DNA of 64,000 bases. Origin: Papaver somniferum (Eukaryota; Streptophyta; Magnoliopsida; Ranunculales; Papaveraceae). Under the pieces are notes generated by a model that saw only the letters and a list, made by a program, of their open reading frames with translations, was not told the DNA's origin and did no database searches. Within the stretch, counting starts at the first letter, position 1, and the number at the start of each line of letters is the position of its first letter. Below, one piece after another: positions 1 to 13,199 of the stretch. The position numbers and the translations under genes are program-made. The stretch covers positions 35,529,702 to 35,593,701 of the forward strand of contig NC_039361.1 in assembly GCF_003573695.1 (NCBI RefSeq), given 5' to 3'.

Positions 1-1200
1 ATTTAGATTCAAGCTAATATTTCTCAACCGTTAGATCGAAAACTTAGCTTGTCATACACAATGACTATACGCTTCTAGGTTTGTTAACCGCACCCAAACA
101 TGTACATTGTTGGTTCAACAATAGTCTACCCAAAGAGGTTAACCATATGAGCGTTTCATACCAAGCATGTTCTTCTTCACCATAACTAGTTCAATTGACT
201 CAAATGAACTAGTTAAGAGAGTTGTTCAATTGCAAGGAAATCTTATGTAACTACACAAGACACAATTGAAGCAAAGATGATTTGATTCACTCGAATCGGT
301 CCATGAACTTTAATAGCCACGGTTTGCAAATGTATTCCTTAGTTTTTTAAGATTAAGTTCAGAAATCATTTTTGGATATATAACCTTCTCAAGTTCGAAA
401 ACTAGGTTTGCGGACTTAAGACACCGGATAGAGTTTACAAACTCCAGCAGAAATTCTCGGGTTCGAGAACTAAGCCGGTTAGCGGACTGGGTTCACGGAC
501 TTGGTTCGCGGACTTGGGTCACGCAAGTAGTTTTTCAAATCCAGCAGAAATTCTCGGGTTTGAGAACTTCGGCAGTTCGCGGACTGAGTTAGCGGACTTG
601 GCACTTGCCATTCTTCCGGTTCTCTTGATCAACAAAGTTTGAAAACTTCGGTTCAAGGAATCCATTGGTTATGTAATCTAAACTCTCATTCCAATCATTG
701 AAATATTCTTAGAGGACGTTATAGTTGTTACACTATTTCTCGTCAAAGCAATTTTCAAAGTGATTGAAACATTCATGACTTTCGTCACTAGGTAAAGATA
801 AACTTGGTCGAAGCGAAAAGCTTACCAACACATATTTCGAGATATAGATAGGCGAGGTATACTCGGCTCGAAATACCAAATGTGTATGATCTAGTATATA
901 TATATAGCATACGACTTTTATCTCAAAGAGTAGGAGATAAAATAGATAGACTTTTGAGTGACAAATAAATTCAAGTCTCCACATACCTTTTTTTCGAGAA
1001 ATTTCACCGGTTCCTTGAGTAGATCTTCTACTTGTATGATGAATCGCTATGAAGTCCTCGGGCTCAACTACACTTACTATCCTAGCCCGAGACCTAGCTA
1101 TAAGAGACTAGAAATCAAGACTTATAGTTTTGATCACTAACATTGACAAACATGCTTGAGATAGCAACGCATGCGAGTTTGACCGAGCAGTGCTCTAACA
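1..1200 (-). mobile_element. Inverted SIRE-like LTR fragment (left arm)
   Basis: Read on the minus strand from 1200 down to 1, this matches the first part of the LTR that starts at 2753: it begins with TGTTAGAGCA and ends with the shared segment near the ATCTAACGGTT motif. The two arms form an inverted repeat around a 1.55 kb spacer. It contains repeated 'gcggactt' words, as the other arm does. It is cut by the window edge. Short ORFs here have no recognisable product. The Ty1/copia SIRE-type assignment rests on the LTR start and on the polypurine tract of the partner arm. Confidence 0.8.
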
Positions 1201-2740
1201 AATATCCATTATTGTGATTACACATAGCTATGTCCAACGTTTTCATCTTCTTGTTTTTAGATTTATTGGTTTAAATTCTAAATTTGTTTGGAAGATGATT
1301 TTTGCAGTATTAATCTTTATGGTTTTATATATTGGAATATTGTTATGGGATATGTGTGTTTACGTCCGTGAACTTTGAATGTCCCATATCTTGTCAAAAG
1401 TAAAGTCTTTCGTAAATCGATATGCATGTATTGATATAAGAATGAATAGACTTTTGACAAATACAAAAGTTAAGCCTATTATGTCAATTATTGATGGAAG
1501 ATAGGTTAAAATCTTTTGTTTTCAAGGATTATGTCTATTGAATGTCGTTATGTGAATAATGATGGAAAATATAATGAATCCTTGTGTATTCCGCAGTATT
1601 GATCTTCCTTGATCCATATTTTATGTATTACTGTGAGGCTCTGTAAAGTGTCTTATGTTGAGCATTAAACGACCAAGTTGATTATTTTTATGATTAGCTA
1701 TGTTGTTGTTCCGTGAGGTACTTTATGTCGAGCATTTTCAACTAAATTAATCATCTTGTTTGGTTATTTAGTTGTTTCTCTGTAAGTTTTCTTATGTCGA
1801 GCATGACCAATTAAATTGATTACTTTTGTGATTAGTTTGGTTGTGTATTTCGATTAGATTAATTATGGGTTCTCTTGTGATTAATCTAATTGTATATTTT
1901 GAGTCTCCATAAGTTCACTTATGTTGAGCATTTTCGATTAAATTAATCATGGGTTCTCTTGTGGTTAATTTAATTGAGTATTTTGGATTCAAAATCATAC
2001 TTGTATGTGATTTTTTATGTCCAAAGAAATCCTTCTTTTCTTTTGAAATTAAGGTCGCTCTTGTTGTTCTTTCGGGAATGACATTTTATGGGGGAGAGTT
2101 CTTAATTGAACTTGTGCTTAATTGCCAAATCTTTGTGGGGAGTGCGGTTGTGGAATATTATAGGGGTTATCTTGTATCTTTACAAACTCCTTGATGAATG
2201 CATTTAGCTTCAGATTTATGATTGCGTCTAAATAAGATGATATATTTTTACTTTCTTTTGGTCAAGAAATGTCTCTTTCAGAAATTTCATTAGGATCCCG
2301 TTCTTGTACCTTTGCCAATTTTATTGTCAAAAAGGGGGAGAATTAATATGTAGTTCACACTACAAATACATATGGTTTTCGGATCATTATGTAAGGGGAA
2401 GTGGTTTCCATGTGAGATGGAGTATTGACTAAGGGGGAGTGATACATATCACCATAGTATTGTTGTTGAAGTTGTGATACAATTGAACTTTGACGATGTG
2501 TAATGATACTATGACACTGTATAACAATGATTGAGAACTCTTGTTTTCTCGTTGTTATAGCCTCAGATTTTCAACAATGATGATGCTAAACTTACAACCT
2601 TTGGGATCATTGGAGTACTTGGAAGTGACGAAGATTTCGAGTAATGTTGAAGATTAGGCGTATGGAATAGGAGCTACAAAAGTTAATTTATTTATTTTTT
2701 GTATTTCATATGTATTGATAGTTTTGACACTAAAATTGAC
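1201..2740 (+). mobile_element. Internal (UTR-like) segment of a SIRE-like Ty1/copia element, no coding capacity
   Basis: Non-coding DNA between the inverted LTR arm and the polypurine tract. The first 200 bases or so match the DNA that follows the next LTR at about 5167. This suggests a tandem LTR-internal-LTR-internal arrangement, or a non-autonomous derivative whose internal region is only UTR. It contains several AGGGGGAG-type purine tracts near 2330 and 2430, typical of the 3' part of SIRE-like elements. I see no gag or pol motif. The ORF at 1949-2194 has no recognisable domain. Confidence 0.65.
1648..1985 (+). repeat. Four degenerate direct repeats starting TTATGT(T/C)GAGCAT
   Basis: The word TTATGTTGAGCAT or TTATGTCGAGCAT recurs near 1660, 1725, 1793 and 1919. 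Each is followed by an AATTAATCA/AATTGATTA-like stretch and a T-rich tail. Spacing varies from about 65 to 125 bases. These look like internal repeats of the retroelement UTR. Confidence 0.7.
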
Positions 2741-2752
2741 AAAGGGGGAGAT
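2741..2752 (+). other. Polypurine tract next to the LTR
   Basis: AAAGGGGGAGAT lies directly before the LTR start TGTTAGAGCA. In LTR retrotransposons this primes plus-strand DNA synthesis, so it fixes the LTR start at 2753 and the element as forward oriented. Confidence 0.85.
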
Positions 2753-5166
2753 TGTTAGAGCATTGCTCGGTCGAACTCGCATGCGTTGCTATCTCAAGCA
2801 TGTTTGTCAATGTTAGTGATCAAAACTATACGTCTTGATTTCTAGTCTACTATAGCTAAGGTCTCGGACTAGGATAGAAAGTGCAGTTGAGCTCAAGAAC
2901 TCCATGGCAATCATCATACAATACGAAGGACTACTCAAGGAACCGGTAGATCTTCATCGATTAAAAGGTATGTGGATACTTGAACTTATCTATCACTCAA
3001 AAGTCTATTTATCTCCTATCTTGAGACTAAAGTCATTTTGCTATATAGACTTAGATTATACATATTTGCTATTTCGAGCCGAGTTTATCTCGCCTATCTA
3101 TTTCTCGAAATATGTGTGGGTAAGCTTTCGCTTTAGCCAAGTTCATCTTTACTTAGTGACGAAAGTCATGACAAGTTTCAATCACTTTGGAAATTTCTTA
3201 ATTTGACGAAAAATAGTTTGTGAATAACAAATATAGAATATCAACGTCCTCTAAGAATATTCCAATGATTGAAATGAGAGTTTAGATTATATAACCATTG
3301 GAGGATATAAGCATTGTTGTGGAAACACATATATGTATAAGTCCTTATTCCTTGAACCGAAGTTTGCGAACTTTTTTGATCAAGAGAAATGGAATGTGGC
3401 GTGAACCAAGTCCGCGAACTGGCGGAAGTTCTCGACTCGAGAATTTCTGCTGGAGTTTGTGAACTCCTTCCGTGAACTTAAGTCCGCGAACTTGAGTAAG
3501 TTATATCTAAAAACGATGTTTGTGAACTTATTCTTATACAAACTAAGGAATGCAAATTGCAAACCATGACTATATAGTTCATGAACCGATTCGAGTGAAT
3601 CAAATCATTTTTGCTTCGATTGTGTCTTGTGTATTTATATAAGATTTCCTTGCAATTGAACAACTCTCTAACTAGTTCATTTGAGTCACTTGAACTAGTT
3701 ATGGTGAAGAAGAATATGGTTGATATGAAAGCGATCATATGGCTAACCATTTGGTTGACTATTGTTGAACCAACAAATGTACAAGTTTGGGTACGGTTAC
3801 ACAAACCTAGAAACGTGCATTTCAATTGTGTGTAACAAGCTAGTTTTCGATCTAACGGTTGATAGATATTATCTTGAATCTAAATAAGGTTTTCATCTAA
3901 CGGTGAATATTGAATGCTTTGTTACCAAGCTAACATTGATTGCAAACCCTGATTTGAAAGACTATATAAGGGAGAACTCTAGCAATTGGGAAACCTAATC
4001 CCCACACCTTCTGTGTGATACTAGTTGTGCTAAGCTAGAGTCGATTCTCCTTTAACCTATGGTTTCTTCTTCTAAACCAGGTTAACGACTTAAAGACTTC
4101 ATTGGGATTGTGAAGCCATACCGATACTACTTTCTCGTAGTTGTGTGATCTGATCTTGATGTTTCTATCGTACGAGTACAATTGTAAGAATTGGCTTGAG
4201 ATTGATATCTCCGATAGGCAAGATATAAAAGTAATCACAAACACTTCGTCTCATCGTTTGTGATTCCACAATAACTTTTTTGCTGCGTCGATTAAGATTA
4301 TTTTTAGGTGATTGATAATACTAGGTTTTCTTCGGGAATGTAAGTCTGGTTTATCAATTGGTTCATGTTCACCTTGATTTATCAAAAGACGGAACAAAAC
4401 TCGTAGGTGTATTCGTGGGAGTTGGATTTATCTATTACCGTAGACTTTTCTGTGTGATACATATTTGTTTATTAAAGTCTTCGACTTTGGGTCGTAGCAA
4501 CTCTTAGTTGTGGGTGAGATCAGCTAAGGGAATAAAGTGCGTAGTATCCTGCTGGGATCAGAGACGTAGGAGCATAACTGTACCTTGGATCAGTGTGTGA
4601 TTGATTGGGTTTCAACTACAGTCCAGACCGAAGTTAATTTGGAGTAGGCTAGTGTTTGTAGCGGCTTAATACAATGTGTGTTCAATCTGGACTAGGTCCC
4701 GGGGTTTTCTGCATTTGCGGTATCCAAGTTAACAAAATTCTGGTGTCTGTGTTATTTCTTTTCCGCATTATATTTTGTTATATAATTGAAATATCACAGG
4801 TTGTGCGTTGTTCAATCAATTAGAATATCCGACCTTTTGGTTGTTAATTAAATTGATTGACACTTAGATATTGGTCTTTGGTACCATCCAAGTTATCTCT
4901 CTATTATTTGATAAAGACTCGCAGATTTCTATTTGCTTGAGTATATATCAAATCGAGAGATTGAGATATAAACTCTTTGATATACTTTTTATCTAGGTTG
5001 AGTCTGACTGTCTAGTTGATTCTCTAGAAAGTATATTGGAGTTTGTCCATACAGATTGCTAAGCGAAATATTGGGTGTGGTTGTTGTACCCCCGCTTTTT
5101 CACTAGGAAACTTCTTATGAGAATTTATTCTTGTGTTTTTAAGAAGGATAACTAGGGTTTGGAATA
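2753..5166 (+). mobile_element. SIRE-like Ty1/copia LTR (forward)
   Basis: A long LTR of about 2.4 kb starts with TGTTAGAGCA just after a polypurine tract. The first 1.14 kb is the mirror partner of 1-1200. A TATA box lies at 3963-3969. The 3' end is not sharp: I place it just before about 5167, where sequence shared with 1204 onward begins, and I could not find a convincing initiator-Met tRNA primer-binding site. The solo LTR at 6847-9357 has a similar start (TGTTAGAGCATTGCTC) and length but looks diverged. ORFs inside are not believable proteins. Confidence 0.7.
3963..3969 (+). promoter_or_regulatory. TATA box of the LTR
   Basis: TATATAA lies about 1.2 kb inside the LTR, followed by GGGAGAACTCT and a C-rich stretch. 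This is a plausible U3/R promoter for the retroelement. It is the best TATA-like match in this LTR. Confidence 0.5.
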
Positions 5167-6846
5167 GCCATTATTGCAATGTTTTTAGATTTATTTATTT
5201 AAACTCTAAGTTAATTGGAATATGATTTTTGCAGTATTAATCTTTATGGTTTTATATATTGCAAATTGTTATGGGATATGTTGTTTACGCCCGTGAACCT
5301 TGACTATCCCATATTTGTTCAAAAGTTAACTCTATAATATGTCGGTATGAAAGTATTGATAAAAGATAGAATGAGCTTTTGACTATAAAAGTAAATCCTA
5401 TTATATCATTATGCAAATATTGATGACATAAAAAGCCGTACCGTTCCTTATTTTTCTCAAACTATTGAAACCTTAAGATACTTAGAAATGGAAATATTTA
5501 CCTTAACTAATGAAAATTAGGAAAAATGTAACTATTAGATTATAGGAGCAATAAAGAATTTTTATTATAAGAACTATAAGTAGAAAATTTTAACAATGGG
5601 TAGCGCGCGATTGGGGAATGGAAGAGTTGGAGCTATAGCAAGAGATAAAGAACCAAGGTGATGAGAGAGGAAATCAAAAGGAGTAATCAGATATTCTAGG
5701 TAAAATGCTAACCTTTTCGTTTCTTGTTAATTGAAATGTGGTTGCTACGTACTGATTTGGGTGGTGTATAAGATTTTATTTTTCTGAGTTTCAAGGTTGG
5801 TCTTAGCCGTATGATCCTAATATCTCTTAGTAGTTGGTCAATATTTTGAACAATTAAATACTTATTATGTATGTCATTTTGTGAAGTTTCTTAATCTTGT
5901 TCTTTATGCTATGGGGGAGATTTGTTTTTCCTAGTGAATCTCAAACTCTATAATGTAATATATCTTAAAACCTTGTTCATATTACTACTGAGCATAACCT
6001 ATTTGTAAAATTACTCAATAAGCACTTTCCTCTATGTTTTGAGTTTACATGGTTTTTGGTATGATTGTGGTATGTCTGGGTATCTTGAAATCGGTAGCAT
6101 TTATGTATGATGTGATAGAAAAATGGTAGACCCTAATGGTAAGAGGTGGGCGGTTCATATACCGAGGATACATGGATAGGTGGGTAACGACCCACTGATA
6201 CTCGTGCGATGGAGTATGGGTAGGCGGTACCCATACCGAGGATACAATAGGTTGGGAACGACTCAATAATACTCGTGCATTGGAATATATATAGGAGGTA
6301 CCCATGCTGAGGATACACCTAAAGATGGGGTACAACCCAAGAATATTCAAGTACTAAACTTGAATGAACTTTAAAGACAATGCGATATTTGAACTAGCTT
6401 TCATATATTTAAGATTTCATGTTTTCTTAATTTGATGGATTCTCATTGTATATCCTTTTTATCGAAGTAACTGAGAATTCGCTAGTTTAAGTGTGCATTA
6501 TTTCTTATGTGTATTTTGGTGTCTTTACTTGAGTGGGTGAATGTTGACGACTTAGACCCATGAATTAATGTTTTAGAATTTATCTCTTGTACATTGAAAA
6601 GTATTTAATTGATGATGGATGTCTTTTGTAAGTTAGTTTGAATATTATAGTTGAAAACTTTACTTTTCTGACAAACTGAAATGTAGTCTATTTTCCGACA
6701 AACTGAACTTTAGTGTATTTTCTTGACATGAAACGCTCATATATCTTTATTCTATAATGTGTTCGAAGGACTTGGTATTTCGACTGATTGTTTAGTATTT
6801 GCGGCCCATGAAGTATCATCATGGATGGAAACTGCAGAAACTGAAA
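5167..6846 (+). mobile_element. Retroelement-derived internal DNA, left part
   Basis: The first 200 bases or so repeat the segment at 1204-1430 (TTTTTGCAGTATTAATCTT and flanks). The rest is AT-rich without a recognisable protein. It is interrupted at 6846 by the solo LTR and resumes at 9358. No gag or pol motif is visible, so the class is uncertain. Confidence 0.5.
6148..6345 (+). repeat. 72-bp tandem repeat, about 2.7 copies
   Basis: Units start near 6148, 6222 and 6293 (periods 74 and 71). Each carries GGCGGT or GGAGGT, then a (T/C)CATACCGAGGATAC-like core, an 'aacgac' segment and 'actcgtgc'. They create an artefactual minus-strand ORF rich in repeated motifs, which I do not call as a gene. 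Confidence 0.75.
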
Positions 6847-9357
6847 TGACGAGGGTACCAAGTACACCATAATCTTTTCGATATCAACCTATACGACAGA
6901 TATCTTGCATGAGCTAATATAGACAAAGATTGTCAAGAAGATAGTAACTACAAGGTATACATTTGGTATATATAATAAGACCGAAACGTAACCTAACTAT
7001 AGACATCAACCCAAGTGTTTTGACTAACGTTCAAGTGCAATAACTTTATTATAATTAAAACAATAATTATAATGCGGAAAGTAAAATAAAAACACACAAC
7101 AAGATATTGCTAACGAGGAAACCACAAATGCAGAAAAATCCCAGGACTTAGTCCAGTTTTGAATACTCTCTGAATTAATCCTCTATACGAAGACTACTAC
7201 CAACTTCATATAGTTGAGATCAAGTAAACTAACCCTAGTTAATAGTTTCCTCAGTATCCTTGCGCCTTCAACCAATTGGCCAATGCACATGATTTCTAAG
7301 ATAAAGTCCACTATCTTAAGTTGTTTCACCAGTCGTGAAGCCTTCTTGCACTCAACTCCTTTGGATTGTATTCCGAAATAGTAAAGGACTAATCTGTTTT
7401 CGATAACTGCTATCTTAATTTAAAGAAGTAAATCGGAGATTTGGTTGAGTAAAAAAAAGGCTCTTCTGTCTAATATAATATATATAAACTCATCCGTTTG
7501 TATTAGATCAACCAAGATCTAGATTATTAATATAACCAGACCTAAGTTTACAAACTACAAATTTGAATCCTGAAGAAGACCACCAAATGATAGCTTGTCG
7601 ATTTATACGACTAGCAATAAGCTGTTTATCAAAATATAAGCTGATCCCAGCCGATCAAGTATGCGCACGAAGTAAATCACAAAGATCACAAACCAATAAA
7701 AATTCTTCTTATCTTCTTATCTTCAAATATTCAATATCTTCTATGTACCTGCACAAATAAACTTGATTTCATTTATGATCGATCAAGCATTAAACAGACT
7801 ATGTTAACAATGGATGACAACAAGTTTATCATCAGATCTAAAGACAAATCTAAACTACCGTCAATCCTTGATCTAGTTTGAGTGTGTCGGAATATAAGGC
7901 TCTCAAGAATAATCAAACTATGAGCAATCAAGGTTTAGCAATCGTTAGTCAATCATATAAATAACTGATAACTAAAAACAATGCAATTCTAGTTTCTCAT
8001 CAACAGTACTATCTAGATGCTTCTTGATCCCGTAGAAGCCTTAAGCTAGCGGATGTAAGAGATTTAATCTAATTAGGTTACTTTCCTCTCCAAGATAGTA
8101 TTACAAGTAATATTATTAATCGGCTACCATAGTGACAAAAAAATGAAGTGCCAGTGTCAGGATAAGTTTGTAAGAAGAACAAACTTCAATATTTATAGAC
8201 CAAGGTAGTTTGGACACCAAGGAATTTCCATAACTAATTTTTTTTTAAAGATATGCGATAAGAACCAATTTTTCGGTTTTGTCTAGTTCCAACTAATATA
8301 CTGAAATCCCTCATGGATGACAACTCAATATTATACTTTACTAATTTATCTTCCAGAGATATGTTTTATTTGCTGGAAAAATAAAACATATATATTCGAA
8401 AATATCAAAAAATATCCTCAAATGTTTCGGTTTGGGATCTCACCTTGAGTATCAAGGAATATCTTTGAACAATAAAAGACAAGATTTTAGCAAATACTAC
8501 CTCCGTCCCTAATTAGATGACCTAGTTAAAATTTACTAGTAAATTTAGAAATGATTTATCTCTCAAACTATACAACGGATTTTCGTAAACTTTATATCAT
8601 CGGAAAGCATTTTAAAACACCTATCCAATGAATATAAATATGGCTATCAAATTTTACATATTTCTTATAATAATACTAATCTATCACTCCACTTATTTAT
8701 GGTATAGGTCATCTAATTAGGGACAGAGGGAGTATTCAAATTACTCACTATGTCGTCATCTTGAACTTTCCTTAATATCAACTCATATTTTGAGATTCAC
8801 AAAACCCTAAAGTATATGTAAAACCGGAAATAAAAATTTTTCTATTGGTACCGCTCATGTAAGAGATCCACAATAAGGATCGGTCCTGTTATAGATCACC
8901 AAGGAAAGGATCTTTCCTGCTATAAATCCCTAAGTAGGGATCGTTCCATATATAGATTCCCAATAAGAATCGTACCACCAATCCCATTATTCCTTTCAAC
9001 TACGAAACAACTTTTGCAAGTCTATTTCCTTAAAATCAAGTCTCTAATACTAGAGTTTTATGTATATAACTTCCCATGTTATGTTTTCCATTTTAACGAC
9101 TTGAAAGTAACAAGTCAAGTCTTGCATTACTAACCTCGAGCATAAGGATGATATGTTCGTTGATGTCGATAGGTATACGGATTCTCCAGGTCTTCAAAGT
9201 AATACTTGTATGCCTCGACATTTATAGACTTCCTAGTCCAACTTAACGAAGTTGAATCTAGTAATCTAATCAAGCGACCTTGATTTTTGGAACTAAAATA
9301 TGACAACCAACCTTGACATACCAACCTTGGCACTCTCAACTGAGCAATGCTCTAACA
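6847..9357 (-). mobile_element. Solo LTR of a SIRE-like Ty1/copia element (reverse)
   Basis: On the minus strand the sequence starts TGTTAGAGCATTGCTC at 9357 and ends ...CGTCA at 6847, a canonical TG...CA LTR of 2511 bp. GAAA(T) stands on both sides (6843-6847 and 9358-9362), consistent with a target-site duplication. Joining the flanks gives an uninterrupted ACTGAAATGCAG, so this is an insertion followed by LTR-LTR recombination. It carries a Stowaway MITE. A TATA-like CTATAAATATT reads on the minus strand near 8190-8200. Confidence 0.75.
8497..8732. mobile_element. Stowaway-like MITE (236 bp)
   Basis: The terminal inverted repeats pair almost perfectly over about 27 bases: the left reads CTACCTCCGTCCCTAATTAG and the right is its complement, ending in CTAATTAGGGACAGAGGGAG. 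TA dinucleotides flank both ends (8495-8496 and 8733-8734), as in Tc1/mariner Stowaway insertions. There is no coding capacity. It lies inside the solo LTR, so it is younger than that LTR. Confidence 0.93.
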
Positions 9358-10422
9358 GAAATGCAGTCACGTCCACCTGTTTGTGTATACATTTCACTGA
9401 CCAAATGTACTGAAATATGGATCTTTTAAATAGTTGTTGAAATCATTGGAATCATTTTACATATGTTATTAACACTGTGCAGGTTCACCGAGAGGAATCC
9501 AATAAGTTCCCATGATCTATATACACTTCCAAGTGTAGAAAGGACTAAGTGTGGGGAAACTTCCGTAAAATAACATTTGGTTATTAATTTTGTCTTATGT
9601 TAATTAATTTTGGGAAATTGTTATCAAAACTACATATCGTTATCTGGGTGGACCCCAAGATTTTTAGATTGTTGGTATATAGACGATAATCAAAATATAA
9701 GGCCGAGGACCAGAAACTAAACATTGACTGAGAGACACCTTTCGTATTTCTTCCATTATCTTTTAGATTTTTTTTAGTTTTTCATATCAGTATAGGAATT
9801 TTTCATCTTAAGTTTTACATTGGAAGAGTCAATTTACATCGAGGAAAATGTAAAGTTAAGTGTGGGGTAGTATTTTGGTATAAACTTTTTACTTCTTTAG
9901 TAAGAGTTTTCACTTTCTTAGTAAATATATTTTCAAATTTTTTAAAATATTTAAATAAACCTCCAAGTTTACATGAAGAGCTCTTAAATGACTAGAGAAC
10001 ATCACATGTTAGGTGTTTTTAATCTTTGAGAGAGTAATCGTGATGAACTTAACAAGTCGGGGGGAAATTAGGTGTATAACGAATGTGGTATTAGAGATTT
10101 AACCAATCACTGATGGAGATTTCCTTGTTGAGTGAGGCACTAAACCTTCAACTGTCCGCATAGAGTGTTTCATACGTGCTAACTCCGAGCAGAGTCATGA
10201 GTTACTCAACCTCGAACCCCTTCAGCACTTTTTGATCTCTTGAGCGCTAATTTTCGTGATTAATGAGGGTGACATCAGAAATGCCAATAAACGTTCTTGT
10301 AGTCTGAATTGCAGTTAGAACCACTCTCCTGATGTAGTGATCGTAGAAACACACCATCATCACCCAATTTAGATAACCAATTTGGATCCAGAAGCATGGT
10401 CAAGATAAACTAGTTAATAATA
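9358..10422. other. Unassigned intergenic/retroelement DNA
   Basis: Continues the DNA interrupted by the solo LTR. Two 'taagtgtgggg' motifs (near 9548 and 9858) resemble sequence often seen in the 3' non-coding part of Ty3/gypsy elements. I see no coding region. Its right end, TAATA at 10418-10422, is the target duplication of the large element that follows. Confidence 0.4.
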
Positions 10423-12149
10423 TGTAGATGGGGAAAAACGATTTGCTGGTTTTTAAGGAATTGAGGAGACGATCGTATGGAGGAGACTCCTCGAACCGAG
10501 CGAAATGTTAAACCTCACAAAGATGCACCGCTGCAAAGGGGGTGCTTTAGATTCGAGAGATCAATATGTAGTACTCCAGCCTAAATCAAGGCAATGACCG
10601 TTCAAGAGTAAATTCGGTCACAAGAGAGGATGGGTTGATTTGTAGGAGGGAAGCTGAGAAATGTGTGGAATCAATGGTAATCAAAGATCGTGGGTGTGTG
10701 AATTCTGAATATAATAAGCTCTGAATGATTGAAATTGCTCAATTGAGAGTAGTTGCTCAATTGATGAGTTGATGATCTCGTGTTGTCGATGAGACGTGAG
10801 ATTGATGATACTGTTGATGCTGATCCCTCAATCATGATTCAGAGACTTATTTATATTGCTGGAATTTTAGACACGATGACCCCATGAAGTGTGACAGTTG
10901 ATGGAATCAAGGAGTGGGGAAGTGGAGATCGTGTTTGAAACCAGTTTCTCAACGTGTGGAGACTTGGTCGATTTTCCACCCACTACCTCGTGAATTCCTT
11001 CAACTGATTGCACGACTTGCTCACATTCCATCGTGTGTTTGAATACACGTGTCATAGACCGCCAGACCAAAACCATAAGTGATATCCCCCCAAAGTGACA
11101 CGATTGACGTCTCGTGGTATGTTAGTCAATTGATGAATATGTGGTTTGATGGGACGATGATTCCATGTAGTTGCTGAGTTGAACATAATGTTCTGAAACT
11201 CATGAGTTGAACATGTCATGAGACATAGGTATAGTTATTACGATGAAGTGAGCAAGTATTGATCATTCGCTGGATCGTTGAATATTTATTGTTGAACCAA
11301 TATTCATTCGTTTGAGCAAATATTTATCATCTGAGCAAGTGTTGCTCATGTGATGAATTGTTGAATATTTGATCGTCTGAGCATGTGTTGCTCATCTGAT
11401 GGATTATTGGCAGCATACCAAAAATGTTAATTATAATAGTAGTCGTTGAACCGAGCATAATTAATAAAATTAATGACCATGAGGTCGTCGTAGAATTATT
11501 AAGGTTATAATCTGGAATGATGATCCTTGGATTCAGAAACCCTAATTTGATCAATTGATGATCAATTCATTGTTCGTCAGAATTTCAACCATGGGACGAA
11601 GGAGGGAGCGACTACACAGGACCGTGGATCAACCATGTAGTGTCCATATGCTCACGTGAGCAAATACAAAGAACTCCTGAAGAGTTGACGATTTGTTGGT
11701 GAAAGAATGATTAAATGCTGGTTTAATCATTTATTCGAAAATGCTCGTCCGAGCCTTAGGTGAGAACCTAATTAATTATGACGGAGTGAGGGGCCGACCA
11801 TGGGTCATGAAACCAACCGTGGGTAGTCACGTGACCGCCTGATGATCACTTCATGAAAATCCAAAGTGTTTGGAAGAGACTTGGACCTAATACGTGCAAT
11901 TGTGCAAATTATGTCAAAACTGTGAAACTTGATGGGACCGGCTTCTGTAATCCAAAGAGCCAATCTTGGTCGGTCAAGATAGCGTGCTCGTGTCCCCAAG
12001 GCGTATGCATCTCAGTCCTGAGAATTTTGATATTTTCTGGCATGCAATTGAGCATCCATTCGAGAAAATATGCCAAAATTAGGGTTTCGACTAAACTGAG
12101 GAAATCACCTTGAGATGATGGAAAATAATTATAAAATAAGGAAAAAGGA

Positions 12150-12985
12150 GGCGTGGGACCGCCGAGGCCAAGGCATGGTCGGCCGGTCGTGGCCACAGTC
12201 CCGTGGTGCCTTTTCCTTAATTTTATAATATTTTGATGAGTTTATGAAAAATTCATGAATTTTGAGAAATTTGATGATTTTTGAGAAATTTGATGAATTT
12301 AGGGAGTTTCCATGAATTGAAGGAGTTTTCATGAGTTCAGGGAAGCAAAAAATAATAAAAACAAGGGCGTGTGGGACCGTGGAGGCGCGGCCGGCCGGCT
12401 AGGACCCGGTCCCACGAGTTTTCATGATTTTTAATATTTGTTTAGGTATTTTTTCATGATTTGAGGGAATTTTTCCTAATTTGAGAGAAATACCAAGAAA
12501 TCAAGGAATTTGATGAATTCAAGGAAAATAAAAATAATAATAAAACAAAGGGGCGTGTGGGACCGGCTAGGGCATGGCCGCCGGCCAGGGCCTGGTCCAC
12601 AAGTTTTCATAATTTATTTTATTTTATTATTATTTGGTGATTTGTGCAAAATACCATGAAATCAATGAGTTTTTTTCATGAAATTAGAGAAATAATAAAT
12701 ATAATAAAATAATGAGGAACCGTGAGGTGTGGGGCCAGCTGGGACCAAGGCGCGGCCGGTTGGCCCATGGTCACGCCCCACACTCCTTTCCTTAATTTTA
12801 TATTATTTTTTATGGATTTATGACAATACCATGAAACCGAGGATTTTCCTCGAGACGAAGGAGATTTGATCAAATGAGAGAATTTTCATCAAATCATGGA
12901 AAATAATGTATTAAAAATATAAAACTGGCGTGGACCGACCACGACACAGTCGGTTGGTCGTGTGTCCGTGTTCCCAGCACCTTGG
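12150..12985. repeat. Five GC-rich palindromic modules in AT-rich DNA (LTR internal)
   Basis: Modules of about 55-65 bp start near 12150, 12365, 12552, 12727 and 12929. Each has a GGCGTG(T)GGACC-like start, a GGCCGGCC/GGTCGGCC-like middle and most have a GGTCCCACG- or GGTCACGCC-like end. Arms are partly self-complementary. They are separated by AT-rich DNA with repeated 'gaaatttgatgaattt' words. The array recurs in the other LTR (about 22848-23650). Confidence 0.75.
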
Positions 12986-13199
12986 TCAATATTTTTAATT
13001 ATTTGTTATTTTCTTCCCTATTTTGCATAGGTTCATCGTTTCGTTGTATTTTGAAATACTCTTAGTGCATCGTCGTTGAACACACTTTCACCATTTGGGT
13101 CGGGGCTTACTTAGAGGTAGCTCAGACGCCCGGTTGTTGATTATTTATTACTAATTGTGGAATTCAGTGGAGAATAATTCACAAAACTGAGTAATAAGA

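Noticed and set aside
6045..6350. Minus-strand ORF of 101 residues with repeated motifs
   Set aside because: The frame is a by-product of a 72-bp tandem repeat; neighbouring frames are open over the same repeats.
9130..9339. Minus-strand 69-residue ORF as a small gene
   Set aside because: It lies in the first 230 bases of the solo LTR and has no recognisable domain.
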